This document shows, piece after piece, positions 8,242 to 16,462 of a stretch of DNA of 50,783 nt. Numbering within the stretch: the stretch's first letter is position 1; the number at the start of each line of letters is the position of its first letter. Both the position numbers and the translations under genes were made by a program. A model generated the notes under the pieces. The model did no database searches. It was not told where the DNA came from and worked only from the letters and a program-made list of their open reading frames with translations. The DNA lies in IMG/VR virus record IMGVR_UViG_3300008107_004055, positions 1 to 50,783 of that record; one strand, given 5' to 3'. This DNA comes from a virus.

Positions 8242-8781
8242 ATGACCGAAAAGAAAACAAAACACTATATCAACAACCCAGACTTCCTTGCCGCATTGAT
8301 TGACTATCAAACCAAATGCGATGAGGCTAAGGCTGCAGGTAAGGATGACCCACAAATACCAAATTATATTGGTGAATGTTTCCTGAAAATTGCAGAACAC
8401 TTGTCACGCAAACCCAACTTCATCTCCTATTCCTTCCGAGATGAAATGATTGCAGATGGTATTGAAAACTGCCTAATGTATTTCAGAAACTTTAACCCGG
8501 CAAAGAGTAGTAATCCATTTGCTTATTTTACTCAGATAGTGTATTATGCTTTCTTGCGCCGTATTATGAAAGAGAAGAAACAACTCTATGTCAAATACAA
8601 GGCAACAGAACAGATTGGTATCTTAGACGAATTTGAAATGTATGAAGATGCAGACGGGCATCAGAGACAGTTCCAACTTTACGATAATATTTCTGAATTC
8701 ATCCATAACTTTGAAGAAAGTAAACGGAAGAAGAAAGAAGGTAAAGCAAAAGGTCTAGAAAAGTTTATTGAAGAAGCATGA
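8242..8781 (+). CDS. 55: Late-transcription sigma factor gp55
   Basis: The 180-residue protein matches T4 gp55, the sigma-like subunit that directs host RNA polymerase to late promoters together with gp33 and the gp45 clamp. NPFAYFTQIVYYAFLRRI and the preceding DEMIADGIENCLMYFRNF are the region-2-like helices that contact the core and the -10 sequence, and are typical of T4-like gp55. The length fits (T4: 185). I use ATG 8242; an in-frame TTG at 8230 is possible but less likely. The gene overlaps gp47 by an ATGA junction. Matching NATAAATA elements exist at several sites in the window. A gp33 gene was not found here. Confidence 0.85.
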   Translation: MTEKKTKHYINNPDFLAALIDYQTKCDEAKAAGKDDPQIPNYIGECFLKIAEHLSRKPNFISYSFRDEMIADGIENCLMYFRNFNPAKSSNPFAYFTQIVYYAFLRRIMKEKKQLYVKYKATEQIGILDEFEMYEDADGHQRQFQLYDNISEFIHNFEESKRKKKEGKAKGLEKFIEEA

Positions 8782-9854
8782 AATTAGTTATATTAGGTGA
8801 TACACATTTTGGAGCTCGAGGTGATTCGTTAGACTTTCACAAGTTCTTTCAAAAGTTTTATGATGAGGTGTTCTTTCCCTACCTGTTAGAGAATGACATT
8901 AAGGTTGTGGTACAACTTGGTGATTTGTTTGACCGAAGAAAGTTTATCAATTTTAATTCATTGTACCTTGCTCGTAAATATTTCTTTACCAAGTTGCAAG
9001 ACCACGGCATTCAAATGTACACTCTGTTAGGTAACCATGATGTTGCTTATAAGAATACACTTGAAGTCAACTCATCAGGTATGTTATTGAATGAGTATGA
9101 AAATGTTGCTGTGTTTGATAATTTCTATTCAGAAGAATTTGATGGTGTGTCGATTGATTTTATACCATGGCTCTGTGATGAGAATGAGTCAGAAATCTTT
9201 GCTAAGATTAAAGAATCTAAATCACAAATTTGTTTTGGCCACTTTGAGATTTCAGGCTTTGAAATGGACAGAGGCAATGTTAGCGATGTGGGTATTGACA
9301 AGAAGACATTAAACAAGTATGATATGGTCATTACTGGCCATTTCCATCACAAGTCAGATGATGGGCATATCTACTATACAGGTACGCCATATGAAATGAC
9401 ATGGGCTGACTATAAGGATCCAAAAGGCTTTCATGTCTTTGATACCTCTACTAGAGAATTGGAATTCATTGAGAATCCAAATCAGATGTTTATCAAAGTT
9501 ACCTATGATGACTCAGATGAGAAACAAGATTTCAATTTTTGGAAATCATATGACTATGGTAAACTCAAAGGCACTTATGTAAAGGTAATTGTTGTACACA
9601 AACAGAACCCATACCTGTTTGACAACATGTTAGATAACCTATACAAATGTGGTGCATGTGACATATCAATCGTTGAAGACTTTACTGATACTGAATTTGA
9701 TACTGACCAGGAAATTATTGACCAAGCTGAAGACACAATGACAATATTATCCAAGTACATTGACAACCTTCAGTTACAGGTTGAACCAGATAAACTAAAA
9801 TCCATAATGCGTGAACTCTATGTTGAGGCATTGAATACAGAAGTTGCTGAATGA
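8778..9854 (+). CDS. 47: Recombination endonuclease subunit gp47 (SbcD/Mre11-like)
   Basis: The 358-residue protein has all the calcineurin-type phosphoesterase motifs of Mre11/SbcD: GDTHFG (D8, H10), GDLFDRR (D49), GNHD (N86-H87-D88) and GHFHH with paired metal-binding histidines. With gp46 it forms the nuclease that resects double-strand ends for recombination-dependent replication and host DNA breakdown. The length is close to T4 gp47 (339). It overlaps gp55 by ATGA. Its partner gp46 is separated from it by the HNH gene at 9906-10361. Confidence 0.95.
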   Translation: MKLVILGDTHFGARGDSLDFHKFFQKFYDEVFFPYLLENDIKVVVQLGDLFDRRKFINFNSLYLARKYFFTKLQDHGIQMYTLLGNHDVAYKNTLEVNSSGMLLNEYENVAVFDNFYSEEFDGVSIDFIPWLCDENESEIFAKIKESKSQICFGHFEISGFEMDRGNVSDVGIDKKTLNKYDMVITGHFHHKSDDGHIYYTGTPYEMTWADYKDPKGFHVFDTSTRELEFIENPNQMFIKVTYDDSDEKQDFNFWKSYDYGKLKGTYVKVIVVHKQNPYLFDNMLDNLYKCGACDISIVEDFTDTEFDTDQEIIDQAEDTMTILSKYIDNLQLQVEPDKLKSIMRELYVEALNTEVAE

Positions 9855-9873
9855 TTGTGAAAGAATTGATTTG

Positions 9874-9881
9874 TATAAATA
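9874..9881 (+). promoter_or_regulatory. T4-type late promoter TATAAATA
   Basis: The octamer at 9874-9881 is identical to the T4 late promoter -10 element. It lies in the gap between gp47 and the HNH gene, 24 bases before that gene's ATG and upstream of a GGGAG ribosome site (9896-9900). gp55, encoded just upstream, would recognise it. Confidence 0.65.
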
Positions 9882-9905
9882 AACTATATTACATAGGGAG
9901 TTTAT

Positions 9906-10361
9906 ATGAAAAATTGTACTAGATGCCAACAGACAAAACCGTTTACTGAGTTTTTTAGAGGCCGTATTAATAAAGACGGAAGTCAAGGATATGGTGCAAA
10001 ATGTAAAGATTGCATACGTGAGTATCAATTAGAATTATACCACAAAATGCCTGTAGAAAAGAAACGCCAAAGAAAAGAAAAATCTGTTCAATCTTTAGGT
10101 GTAAATTATTTTAAAAGATATAAGTTAAATCGTTATTATAATATAACCTTGGAAGAATACAATAAAATGTATGATGACCAAAATGGTAAGTGTTATATAT
10201 GTGAAAAAGAGATTTTTGGTAGAGAAGTTAAAGTTGACCATAATCATTTGACTGGAAAAGTTAGAAAATTATTGTGTCATAACTGTAATACTTCTTTAGG
10301 TTTGTTGAATGAAGATGTTAAGATTTTTGAAAAGTGTATTGAGTATTTAAAAACTATATGA
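9906..10361 (+). CDS. Endonuclease VII-like HNH endonuclease (probable homing enzyme)
   Basis: The 151-residue protein has a zinc-binding N-terminus with CTRCQQTK and KCKDC, then a C-terminal recombination endonuclease VII/HNH fold. That fold carries CYICEKE, the active-site VDHNHLTG (D111, H112, N113, H114) and LLCHNCNTSLGLL with the second zinc pair. It sits exactly between gp47 and gp46, which normally adjoin; T4 itself carries small inserted ORFs here. It is more AT- and Lys-rich than its neighbours. It has its own late promoter and overlaps gp46 by an ATGA junction. A free-standing homing endonuclease is the best reading; a resolvase-like role as in T4 gp49 is the alternative. Confidence 0.8.
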   Translation: MKNCTRCQQTKPFTEFFRGRINKDGSQGYGAKCKDCIREYQLELYHKMPVEKKRQRKEKSVQSLGVNYFKRYKLNRYYNITLEEYNKMYDDQNGKCYICEKEIFGREVKVDHNHLTGKVRKLLCHNCNTSLGLLNEDVKIFEKCIEYLKTI

Positions 10362-12070
10362 TTATATTTCGTTATGTCCGATGGAAAAACTTGTTAAGTA
10401 CCGGTAACTATTACACCGAGATTAAACTTGACTCGAATGCAAACACACTAGTTGTAGGTGAGAATGGTTCTGGCAAGAGTACAATGCTTGATGCATTGTG
10501 CTTTGGTCTTTTTGGTAAGGCCTTTCGTAATGTTAACAAACCACAATTGATTAACTCTATCAATGGTAAAGATTGTGTGGTTGAAATCGAACTTGACTGT
10601 AACAACAAGTCATACAAGATTATTCGTGGTATCAAACCAAATGTGTTTGAAATCTATCAGAATGGTGACTTGTTAAATCAAGATGCAGCTGTGAGAGACT
10701 ACCAAGAATACTTGGAGAAGTTTATTCTAAAGATGAACTACAAGTCATTCACACAAATTGTTATTCTTGGCTCTGCATCATTTGTTCCTTTCATGCAGTT
10801 GTCTGCCTCTGATAGAAGAAACATCATTGAAGATTTATTAGACATTCAAATCTTTTCTACAATGAACTCTCTTGTAAAAGATAAGTTGTCAACTAATAAA
10901 GATGCAACAGGTACCAAGAAGTATGATATTGATTTGACTAAACAGAAATATGATTTAGAAAAGAAACATATTGATGAGTTGAAACAAAACAATGATGACA
11001 AGGTGAAAGAGTATGAGAGTGAAGTACTTAATAGCAACCAGACCATACAAGCCTTACATGCAGAGATTGCTAATGCCACAGTACAAGTTGAGTTATACTC
11101 TGCCGATGTGGCATTACAAACTGAAACTGAGAGTAAGGTCAAGAAACTTGGCAAACTTGAATCGCAGATTGAAAGCAATCTCTCCAAGTTTCAGAAAGAT
11201 ATTAGTTTCTTTCAACACAATGATGATTGTCCAACGTGTAGGCAATCCATTGCCTCCGAGTTTAAAGAGGGACAGATACAGTCTTTGCAAACGAAAACGA
11301 CCCAATGTGAATTAGGTTTGAAAGACTTAGAAGCAAAGTTGTTAGAGGAACAGGATAAACTGAATAAGATTGCTGAGACTCAAAAGACAATTCAGAAGTT
11401 ACAGATTAATATTGCCACTAAGAACACTTCAATCGTAGAAGTTAACAAGTACATTGTTAAAATACAGAAAGAAGTTGCGGCATTGAGAGAGACAAAAGGT
11501 TCAACACAGCTGCAAGAGACACAGCTGCAAGAACTCGCAAGTCAGTTGAAACAACTAGAATCAGACTTAAAAGAATTAATAGAAGAAAAGACATATTACG
11601 AAGCCGCCACATCATTGTTGAGAGATACTGGTATTAAGACCAAGATTATCAAACAGTATTTACCTATCATCAATAAGTTGGTCAACAAATATTTATCGTC
11701 ATTAGATTTCTTTGTGAACTTTAACCTTGATGAATCGTTTAAAGAAACAATCAAGTCAAGGCATCGTGATGACTTTTCTTATCATAATTTTTCTGAAGGT
11801 GAGAAACAACGCATTGACATGGCATTGATGTTGACATGGCGTGCAGTTGCCAAGTTGAAGAATTCATCTAACACCAACCTGTTAATATTGGATGAGACAT
11901 TCGATTCATCACTAGATACTACAGGCACAGAAGAACTGATGAAGATTCTCCATATGTTAGAAGGTGTTAACTTGTTTGTTATCAGTCACAAAGGTGATAT
12001 ACTACAAGACAAGTTCCTAAATGTAATTAGATTTGGAAAAGAAAAGAACTTTTCAAGGATATTAAAATGA
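10358..12070 (+). CDS. 46: Recombination endonuclease subunit gp46 (SbcC/Rad50-like)
   Basis: The 570-residue SMC-like ATPase carries Walker A GENGSGKST (G34-T42). Long coiled coils (about 180-280 and 300-410) flank a zinc hook C291-P-T-C294. Near the C-terminus it has the ABC signature FSEGEKQR and Walker B LLILDETFDSSLD. With gp47 it forms the Mre11/Rad50-type complex. The length matches T4 gp46 (560). It overlaps the HNH gene upstream and peptide deformylase downstream by ATGA, so translation is probably coupled. Confidence 0.95.
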   Translation: MIIFRYVRWKNLLSTGNYYTEIKLDSNANTLVVGENGSGKSTMLDALCFGLFGKAFRNVNKPQLINSINGKDCVVEIELDCNNKSYKIIRGIKPNVFEIYQNGDLLNQDAAVRDYQEYLEKFILKMNYKSFTQIVILGSASFVPFMQLSASDRRNIIEDLLDIQIFSTMNSLVKDKLSTNKDATGTKKYDIDLTKQKYDLEKKHIDELKQNNDDKVKEYESEVLNSNQTIQALHAEIANATVQVELYSADVALQTETESKVKKLGKLESQIESNLSKFQKDISFFQHNDDCPTCRQSIASEFKEGQIQSLQTKTTQCELGLKDLEAKLLEEQDKLNKIAETQKTIQKLQINIATKNTSIVEVNKYIVKIQKEVAALRETKGSTQLQETQLQELASQLKQLESDLKELIEEKTYYEAATSLLRDTGIKTKIIKQYLPIINKLVNKYLSSLDFFVNFNLDESFKETIKSRHRDDFSYHNFSEGEKQRIDMALMLTWRAVAKLKNSSNTNLLILDETFDSSLDTTGTEELMKILHMLEGVNLFVISHKGDILQDKFLNVIRFGKEKNFSRILK

Positions 12071-12642
12071 GTGATGTAATTAAAATTGATACAGGTGCAG
12101 GCCTGTTTGGTGGTGAAGCGGTCATTGAACCATTGCCGTTGTATGATGACCATCATCCGATGTTGAGTATCAGAATGCCTGAACACACAATGCCTTTACC
12201 TAATCCATTGATGAGTAAGTTGGTCAAACGATTGAAACTTACCAAGAAGATGTATGGTGGTATTGGTCTATCAGCCAATCAATGTGGTATTGTTCAGAGG
12301 GTATTTGTTATTGGGTATGAAGACTTTGATATGGTCTGTATCAACCCAAAAGTAATCAATGCTTCGGCAGAGTTGTTGAAAGAGAACGAAGGTTGCCTCT
12401 CTTTTCCTGGTTTGTATGTTAAAATACCAAGAAATAGCTGGATAGAAGTTGAATATTATACTGAAGAAGGTAAGATGATTCAGACCAGACTAGAGGGTCT
12501 ATCGGCAAGATGCTTCTTGCATGAGTTAGACCATATGAATGGTATTAAATTAACACAACACGTTGGTCCTGTTGCCTTGAAACTAGCAAGGCAGAAACAG
12601 GAGAAACGTATTAAGAAACACTTGAGAGCAAAAAATAAATAA
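12067..12642 (+). CDS. def: Peptide deformylase
   Basis: The 191-residue protein has the three deformylase motifs in order. They are GGIGLSANQCG (motif 1), EGCLSFPG with the metal ligand C110 (motif 2) and HELDH with H152, E153 and H156 (motif 3). The enzyme removes the N-formyl group from nascent proteins. Phage deformylases are common in aquatic T4-like phages and are thought to maintain protein maturation during infection. The C-terminus is Lys/Arg-rich (RQKQEKRIKKHLRAKNK), somewhat beyond the catalytic domain. It overlaps gp46 by ATGA and the next gene by one base. Confidence 0.95.
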   Translation: MSDVIKIDTGAGLFGGEAVIEPLPLYDDHHPMLSIRMPEHTMPLPNPLMSKLVKRLKLTKKMYGGIGLSANQCGIVQRVFVIGYEDFDMVCINPKVINASAELLKENEGCLSFPGLYVKIPRNSWIEVEYYTEEGKMIQTRLEGLSARCFLHELDHMNGIKLTQHVGPVALKLARQKQEKRIKKHLRAKNK

Positions 12643-13919
12643 TGGCTTACGCATTTGATCCTAAAGATGATGTTGAAACACAATGGCAAAAGTGGTCTGC
12701 ACAGTTTGTAGAACCACCAATTCTAACTGATGAGGCATTGAGAGAAAACATTATCAGAGACCTGACATTTGTATCAGGTATGGATGTTAAAGAGTACACA
12801 CTATACCAAAAGTGGTGTGAGGTGCAAGAGAAGTACCCATCTGTTGTTGTGAATGACTTATGGGAAGGTGAAAAACGGGTGCTAGAAGATGAAGGTCAAC
12901 GCCTTGCAATTGAAGAAATCAAAAGAAACTTTTGGATTCCAGAAACACCTGATGACTATCTAAGCCTACAACCAGAGATGTTGTACACCAGTAAGCAAGA
13001 AGACCTGCCTGAATTGTGGAATTGTATTCGTACATTCTCATCCACAATGAAGAACAACTCCAACATTGGTCGTAACCTTAACTTTGTGGTTCGTGATAAG
13101 GTAAGTAAGAAGTATCTTGGTGTTATCTGTATCTCATCCGACTTCCTTGATTTAACACCTAGAGATAATCACATTGGTTGGCCTAGAGAACTGAAGACAC
13201 AAGGTGGTATGATTAACCATACGGCCATTGGTTCTACAATTGTTCCATTACAACCACTTGGTTTCAATTATGTTGGTGGTAAACTACTTGCATTGTTATG
13301 TCTTGCCGATCCTGTACAAGAACTATGGAAGAAATTGTATGGTGATGTACTTGTTTCGGTAACAACAACATCTTTGTATGGTAGAACCAAGGCTGATGGT
13401 CTATCACAATATGATAACTTAGACCACTGGCAGAAGATGGGATTTACGGCAGGTTCTGTATCATTTGAACCAGAAAAAAATACTCGTTATGAAATCCGTG
13501 ATTGGTTGAAAGTAAAACATACACGTAAATACTTTGAGTGGTATGCCGCAAAGAAAGCAAGTGGTCAACCACATAAGCGTGACCATAAGAATCGTTCACT
13601 TCAATTTGTGTATAGTAAACTGAACATACCTAAAGAGTTGATTCGTACAGACCATGCTCGAGGCATTTATTGGTCACCTCTGTATGATAACTCTATTGAC
13701 CGCCTCAATAATAGAATCGGTGATGATGCATTGATTAAATCATTTGACACAAGCGTAGAAGCCTTGACTGAGATTTGGAAAACTAAACATGCCAAACCTC
13801 GTATTAAGCAGTTGGTCAAAAAAGGTCGTAACAATAATGAGACCTTGTTCTATGATGACCTTACCACCCTAACATGGGAACAGGCAAAGAATAAATATTT
13901 GCCTGCGGTTGGTCGATAA
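12642..13919 (+). CDS. DUF4338/DruA-like protein (paralogue 1)
   Basis: The 425-residue protein resembles the DUF4338/DruA superfamily, where a strand ending in VVRD is followed by an IGW turn and a variable P-x-x-P-G core. Here the segments are LNFVVRDKVSKKYLGVIC, DNHIGWPRELK, LQPLGFNYVGGKLLALLC and TTTSLYGRTK. The same blocks recur in the gene at 31043-32158, so the two are paralogues (shared QPxGFNYxGGKLLA and TTSLYG). DruA belongs to the Druantia defence system, but the biochemical role of this family is not settled. I see no nuclease motif. It follows peptide deformylase with a one-base overlap and ends just before a promoter. Confidence 0.5.
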   Translation: MAYAFDPKDDVETQWQKWSAQFVEPPILTDEALRENIIRDLTFVSGMDVKEYTLYQKWCEVQEKYPSVVVNDLWEGEKRVLEDEGQRLAIEEIKRNFWIPETPDDYLSLQPEMLYTSKQEDLPELWNCIRTFSSTMKNNSNIGRNLNFVVRDKVSKKYLGVICISSDFLDLTPRDNHIGWPRELKTQGGMINHTAIGSTIVPLQPLGFNYVGGKLLALLCLADPVQELWKKLYGDVLVSVTTTSLYGRTKADGLSQYDNLDHWQKMGFTAGSVSFEPEKNTRYEIRDWLKVKHTRKYFEWYAAKKASGQPHKRDHKNRSLQFVYSKLNIPKELIRTDHARGIYWSPLYDNSIDRLNNRIGDDALIKSFDTSVEALTEIWKTKHAKPRIKQLVKKGRNNNETLFYDDLTTLTWEQAKNKYLPAVGR

Positions 13920-13923
13920 ACGC

Positions 13924-13952
13924 TTGACAAAGTGCATATATATTGATATAAT
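13924..13952 (+). promoter_or_regulatory. Host-type promoter upstream of tRNA-like RNA
   Basis: TTGACA (13924-13929), a 17-base spacer and TATAAT (13947-13952) make a consensus sigma70 promoter. The start site, near 13959, is only a few bases before the tRNA-like element at 13963. Confidence 0.8.
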
Positions 13953-13962
13953 AGACACAAAT

Positions 13963-14025
13963 GCGGAGAGTCCGAGACAGCCTATCCCAATAGGCAGACA
14001 GGTTTAACTCCTGTTATCCGCTCCA
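13963..14025 (+). ncRNA. 63-nt tRNA-like element ending in CCA, lacking a normal D arm
   Basis: A 7-bp acceptor stem is formed by GCGGAGA (13963-13969) and TATCCGC (14015-14021) with one G-A mismatch. It is followed by a T discriminator and an encoded CCA. A T arm is clear: ACAGG and CCTGT pair around a 7-base loop TTTAACT. The anticodon-like arm GCCTA/TAGGC has only a 6-base loop, TCCCAA. The D arm is replaced by nine bases that can fold as GTC-CGA-GAC. At 63 nt it is about 13 bases shorter than a normal tRNA. It could be a degenerate tRNA, a tRNA mimic, or an unrelated structured leader RNA. The promoter immediately upstream shows that it is transcribed. Confidence 0.45.
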
Positions 14026-14075
14026 TCCCTAAGTCCCATGCGACTTCCCGACTGTTGTTTTTACGCAACAGGCTC

Positions 14076-14103
14076 TTGACAAATCCTCCAGTTTTGATAT
14101 AAT
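14076..14103 (+). promoter_or_regulatory. Host-type promoter for the HExxH-VWA gene
   Basis: TTGACA (14076-14081) and TATAAT (14098-14103) are spaced 16 bases apart. The predicted start near 14110 gives a leader of about 20 bases with AAGG (14121-14124) before ATG 14131. Upstream, CTGTTG/CAACAG can form a hairpin (about 14052-14071) that may end the tRNA-like transcript. Confidence 0.75.
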
Positions 14104-14130
14104 GGACACATAGATTCAAAAAGGTTTTGC

Positions 14131-16452
14131 ATGACAGCGTTTACAGTAGAACAAAAATCTCAGCTTGCCAAGTTGATGGCAACTGAGAACCTTACCATTC
14201 AACATTCAAAAATCCATACTGCTAAGTTCGATACTAAAAATCGTATTCTATATCTTCCTATCTGGAAAGATATGTCAAGCTTCATGTATGATTTGCTTGG
14301 CGGCCATGAGGTCGGTCATGCTCTTTATACTCCTGCCGAAGGTTGGCATGATGTTGCTACCGATAAAAGCAGAGGTAAAAATTACAAAGCTTTCCTTAAT
14401 GTGATTGAAGATGCTCGCATTGAGAAAAAAGTTATTCGTAAATATCCAGGCCTCAAATCATCATTCAGAAAAGCATATGTTGAATTGAATGACCGTGATT
14501 TCTTTGGTATTCAATATCGTGACATTAACCATATGTCATTCATTGACCGATTAAATCTTTATACCAAAAGCCAATACAGCGAAAACATTAAATTTTCTGT
14601 TGAAGAAATGCAATTGATTGGCGAAGTTCAAATGCTTGAAACATGGGACGATGTGCTTCGGGTAACTGAAAAGATTTATGGTTATTGTAAGAATGAGCAA
14701 TTCGAATTATCAATTGGTGATGACTTTGAATATGACGTTGAAGGCAATCCAATAAATGGAGAAGATACCGATTCCGAATCTGATTATGAATATGATGATG
14801 AAGCGGATAACGGTGATGATGGTGAAGGTAAAAACTCTGATAAAGAATCAGATGAACCATCCACAGATGAAGAATCAAATGGTGAATCTGGCTCAGATGA
14901 TGATTCTGAAACGGAAAGTGAATCAGAGGAAGACGGCAATCAATTCATTCACAATAAAGAATCAAAAGAATCTAGTTTTGATTCGGATGATTTGGATCCA
15001 CAATGTGTAACTGACGATAACTACCGCAGAAACGAAGTGATGTTGCTTGATGAAAAATGCAAGCCTTATGTGTATGTTAATATGCCTACACCTATTTTGT
15101 CCAACATTATTACACCTGCAAAACGGGTGCAAGAATTGATGACAATGCATTTTGAAAATCAAGTATCAAACGGTTATATAACGAATGATAAAATCAATGG
15201 TTTTGTACAAGAATTCCGTAACAGAAATGAGCGTTACATTGCGTTACTTGCCAAAGAGTTTGAAATGCGTAAGGCTGCCAGTTCATTCAGTAAGGCAAAA
15301 CAATCTGATACTGGTGATATTGATGTTAACAAATTGGCTTCGTACCGCTTCGATGACAATATCTTCCGTAAAATCATGCAAGTACCAAAAGGTAAATCTC
15401 ATGGTTTGATTCTGTTGCTTGACTATTCTGGTTCTATGTCAGATAACATGGCAGGTTCTATTGAACAAATCTTGGTTCTTTCCATGTTCTGCCGTAAAGT
15501 AAACATTCCATTCCATGTGTATGCATTCAGTAATGATTCTTCCATATGGGCAATTGATAACCCCAAGACTCCTGCTGCACCACTTAACCTTCTTGGAAAT
15601 CCTATGGAGTCTCGTCAATGTTTTATGTACCAATCTGGTGAATTAAAGTTTGATACTGTTACATTGCGTGAATACTTAAATTCTAAAATGACAAATGCTG
15701 AATTTACCAAAGCATTGCGTAACATGATATTGTTGAAGAAGTCTTATGAAGGCAATCGTTATGTCCGTCCAATTGAAAGACCACAGTCTGAAAGACTGTC
15801 GAACACTCCTTTGACCGAAGCCTTGGTTGCAACACAAGCAATTATGAAAAACTTCAAACGCTCAAACAATTTAGATATTACAAACTTGGTAATTATCCAT
15901 GATGGTGATGCTGATTGTACTAATTGTTTGGCTAATAATGAAGGCGGTTATACGTACTTTCATCCAACATATGAGAATGTTATCCTTCAAGATAACAAAT
16001 ACAAGCATCAGAAACAAGTTAAGGCTAATGCCTTAGGTAATGAAATGTTTGTTTCGGTTGCTGAATGGTTTACCGCTACAACCAACTCTAAGATTTTTGG
16101 TTTCTTTATTGTTCCTCCTCATCGTTCAAAAGGTATCATTAGACATTACTACCATAATGAAAATAGATTACCTCTATACACTAAGCGTTCTGATGCTAAC
16201 ATTGATGCTGAGTTGATTAAACAACTGAAACGTAAATTGGATACTCAGAAGTTTTTACATTCATTCAATCCTGGTTATGATTCATTCTTCCTAATTTCTG
16301 GTGGAAATGATTTGATGGCCAATGATGGTGAAATTGAGGTTGATGGTAAACTTACATCATCTAAGCTCAAGAATGCTTTTATGAAATTCAATAAAAGCAA
16401 ACAGATTAACCGAGTGACCTCCTGTTGTGTTATAATATACCCTATATTATGA
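14131..16452 (+). CDS. HExxH metallopeptidase-like + VWA domain protein (CobT-like)
   Basis: The 773-residue protein has three parts. The N-terminal domain carries a zinc-peptidase-like H59-E-V-G-H63 with NVIEDARIE about 35 residues later as a possible third ligand. A very acidic Asp/Glu/Ser linker spans about 198-285. The C-terminal domain is a von Willebrand A domain with the MIDAS motif D431-Y-S433-G-S435. VWA proteins with acidic linkers are partners of MoxR/CobS AAA+ ATPases, as in cobalt chelatase CobS-CobT, and CobT-like proteins occur in T4-like aquatic phages. The paired AAA+ gene is the next one. No CobN is present, so metal insertion into cobalamin is unlikely. A protein-remodelling or proteolytic module is the inference. 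Confidence 0.75.
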   Translation: MTAFTVEQKSQLAKLMATENLTIQHSKIHTAKFDTKNRILYLPIWKDMSSFMYDLLGGHEVGHALYTPAEGWHDVATDKSRGKNYKAFLNVIEDARIEKKVIRKYPGLKSSFRKAYVELNDRDFFGIQYRDINHMSFIDRLNLYTKSQYSENIKFSVEEMQLIGEVQMLETWDDVLRVTEKIYGYCKNEQFELSIGDDFEYDVEGNPINGEDTDSESDYEYDDEADNGDDGEGKNSDKESDEPSTDEESNGESGSDDDSETESESEEDGNQFIHNKESKESSFDSDDLDPQCVTDDNYRRNEVMLLDEKCKPYVYVNMPTPILSNIITPAKRVQELMTMHFENQVSNGYITNDKINGFVQEFRNRNERYIALLAKEFEMRKAASSFSKAKQSDTGDIDVNKLASYRFDDNIFRKIMQVPKGKSHGLILLLDYSGSMSDNMAGSIEQILVLSMFCRKVNIPFHVYAFSNDSSIWAIDNPKTPAAPLNLLGNPMESRQCFMYQSGELKFDTVTLREYLNSKMTNAEFTKALRNMILLKKSYEGNRYVRPIERPQSERLSNTPLTEALVATQAIMKNFKRSNNLDITNLVIIHDGDADCTNCLANNEGGYTYFHPTYENVILQDNKYKHQKQVKANALGNEMFVSVAEWFTATTNSKIFGFFIVPPHRSKGIIRHYYHNENRLPLYTKRSDANIDAELIKQLKRKLDTQKFLHSFNPGYDSFFLISGGNDLMANDGEIEVDGKLTSSKLKNAFMKFNKSKQINRVTSCCVIIYPIL
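16428..16436 (+). promoter_or_regulatory. Extended -10 promoter (TGTTATAAT) before the AAA+ gene
   Basis: TGTTATAAT lies at 16428-16436, inside the last codons of the VWA gene. It matches the extended -10 consensus, and no good -35 is seen. Transcription would start near 16443, 20 bases before ATG 16463. The same nonamer recurs at 17687-17695 and 25212-25220. Confidence 0.5.
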
Positions 16453-16462
16453 AAGATTTATT

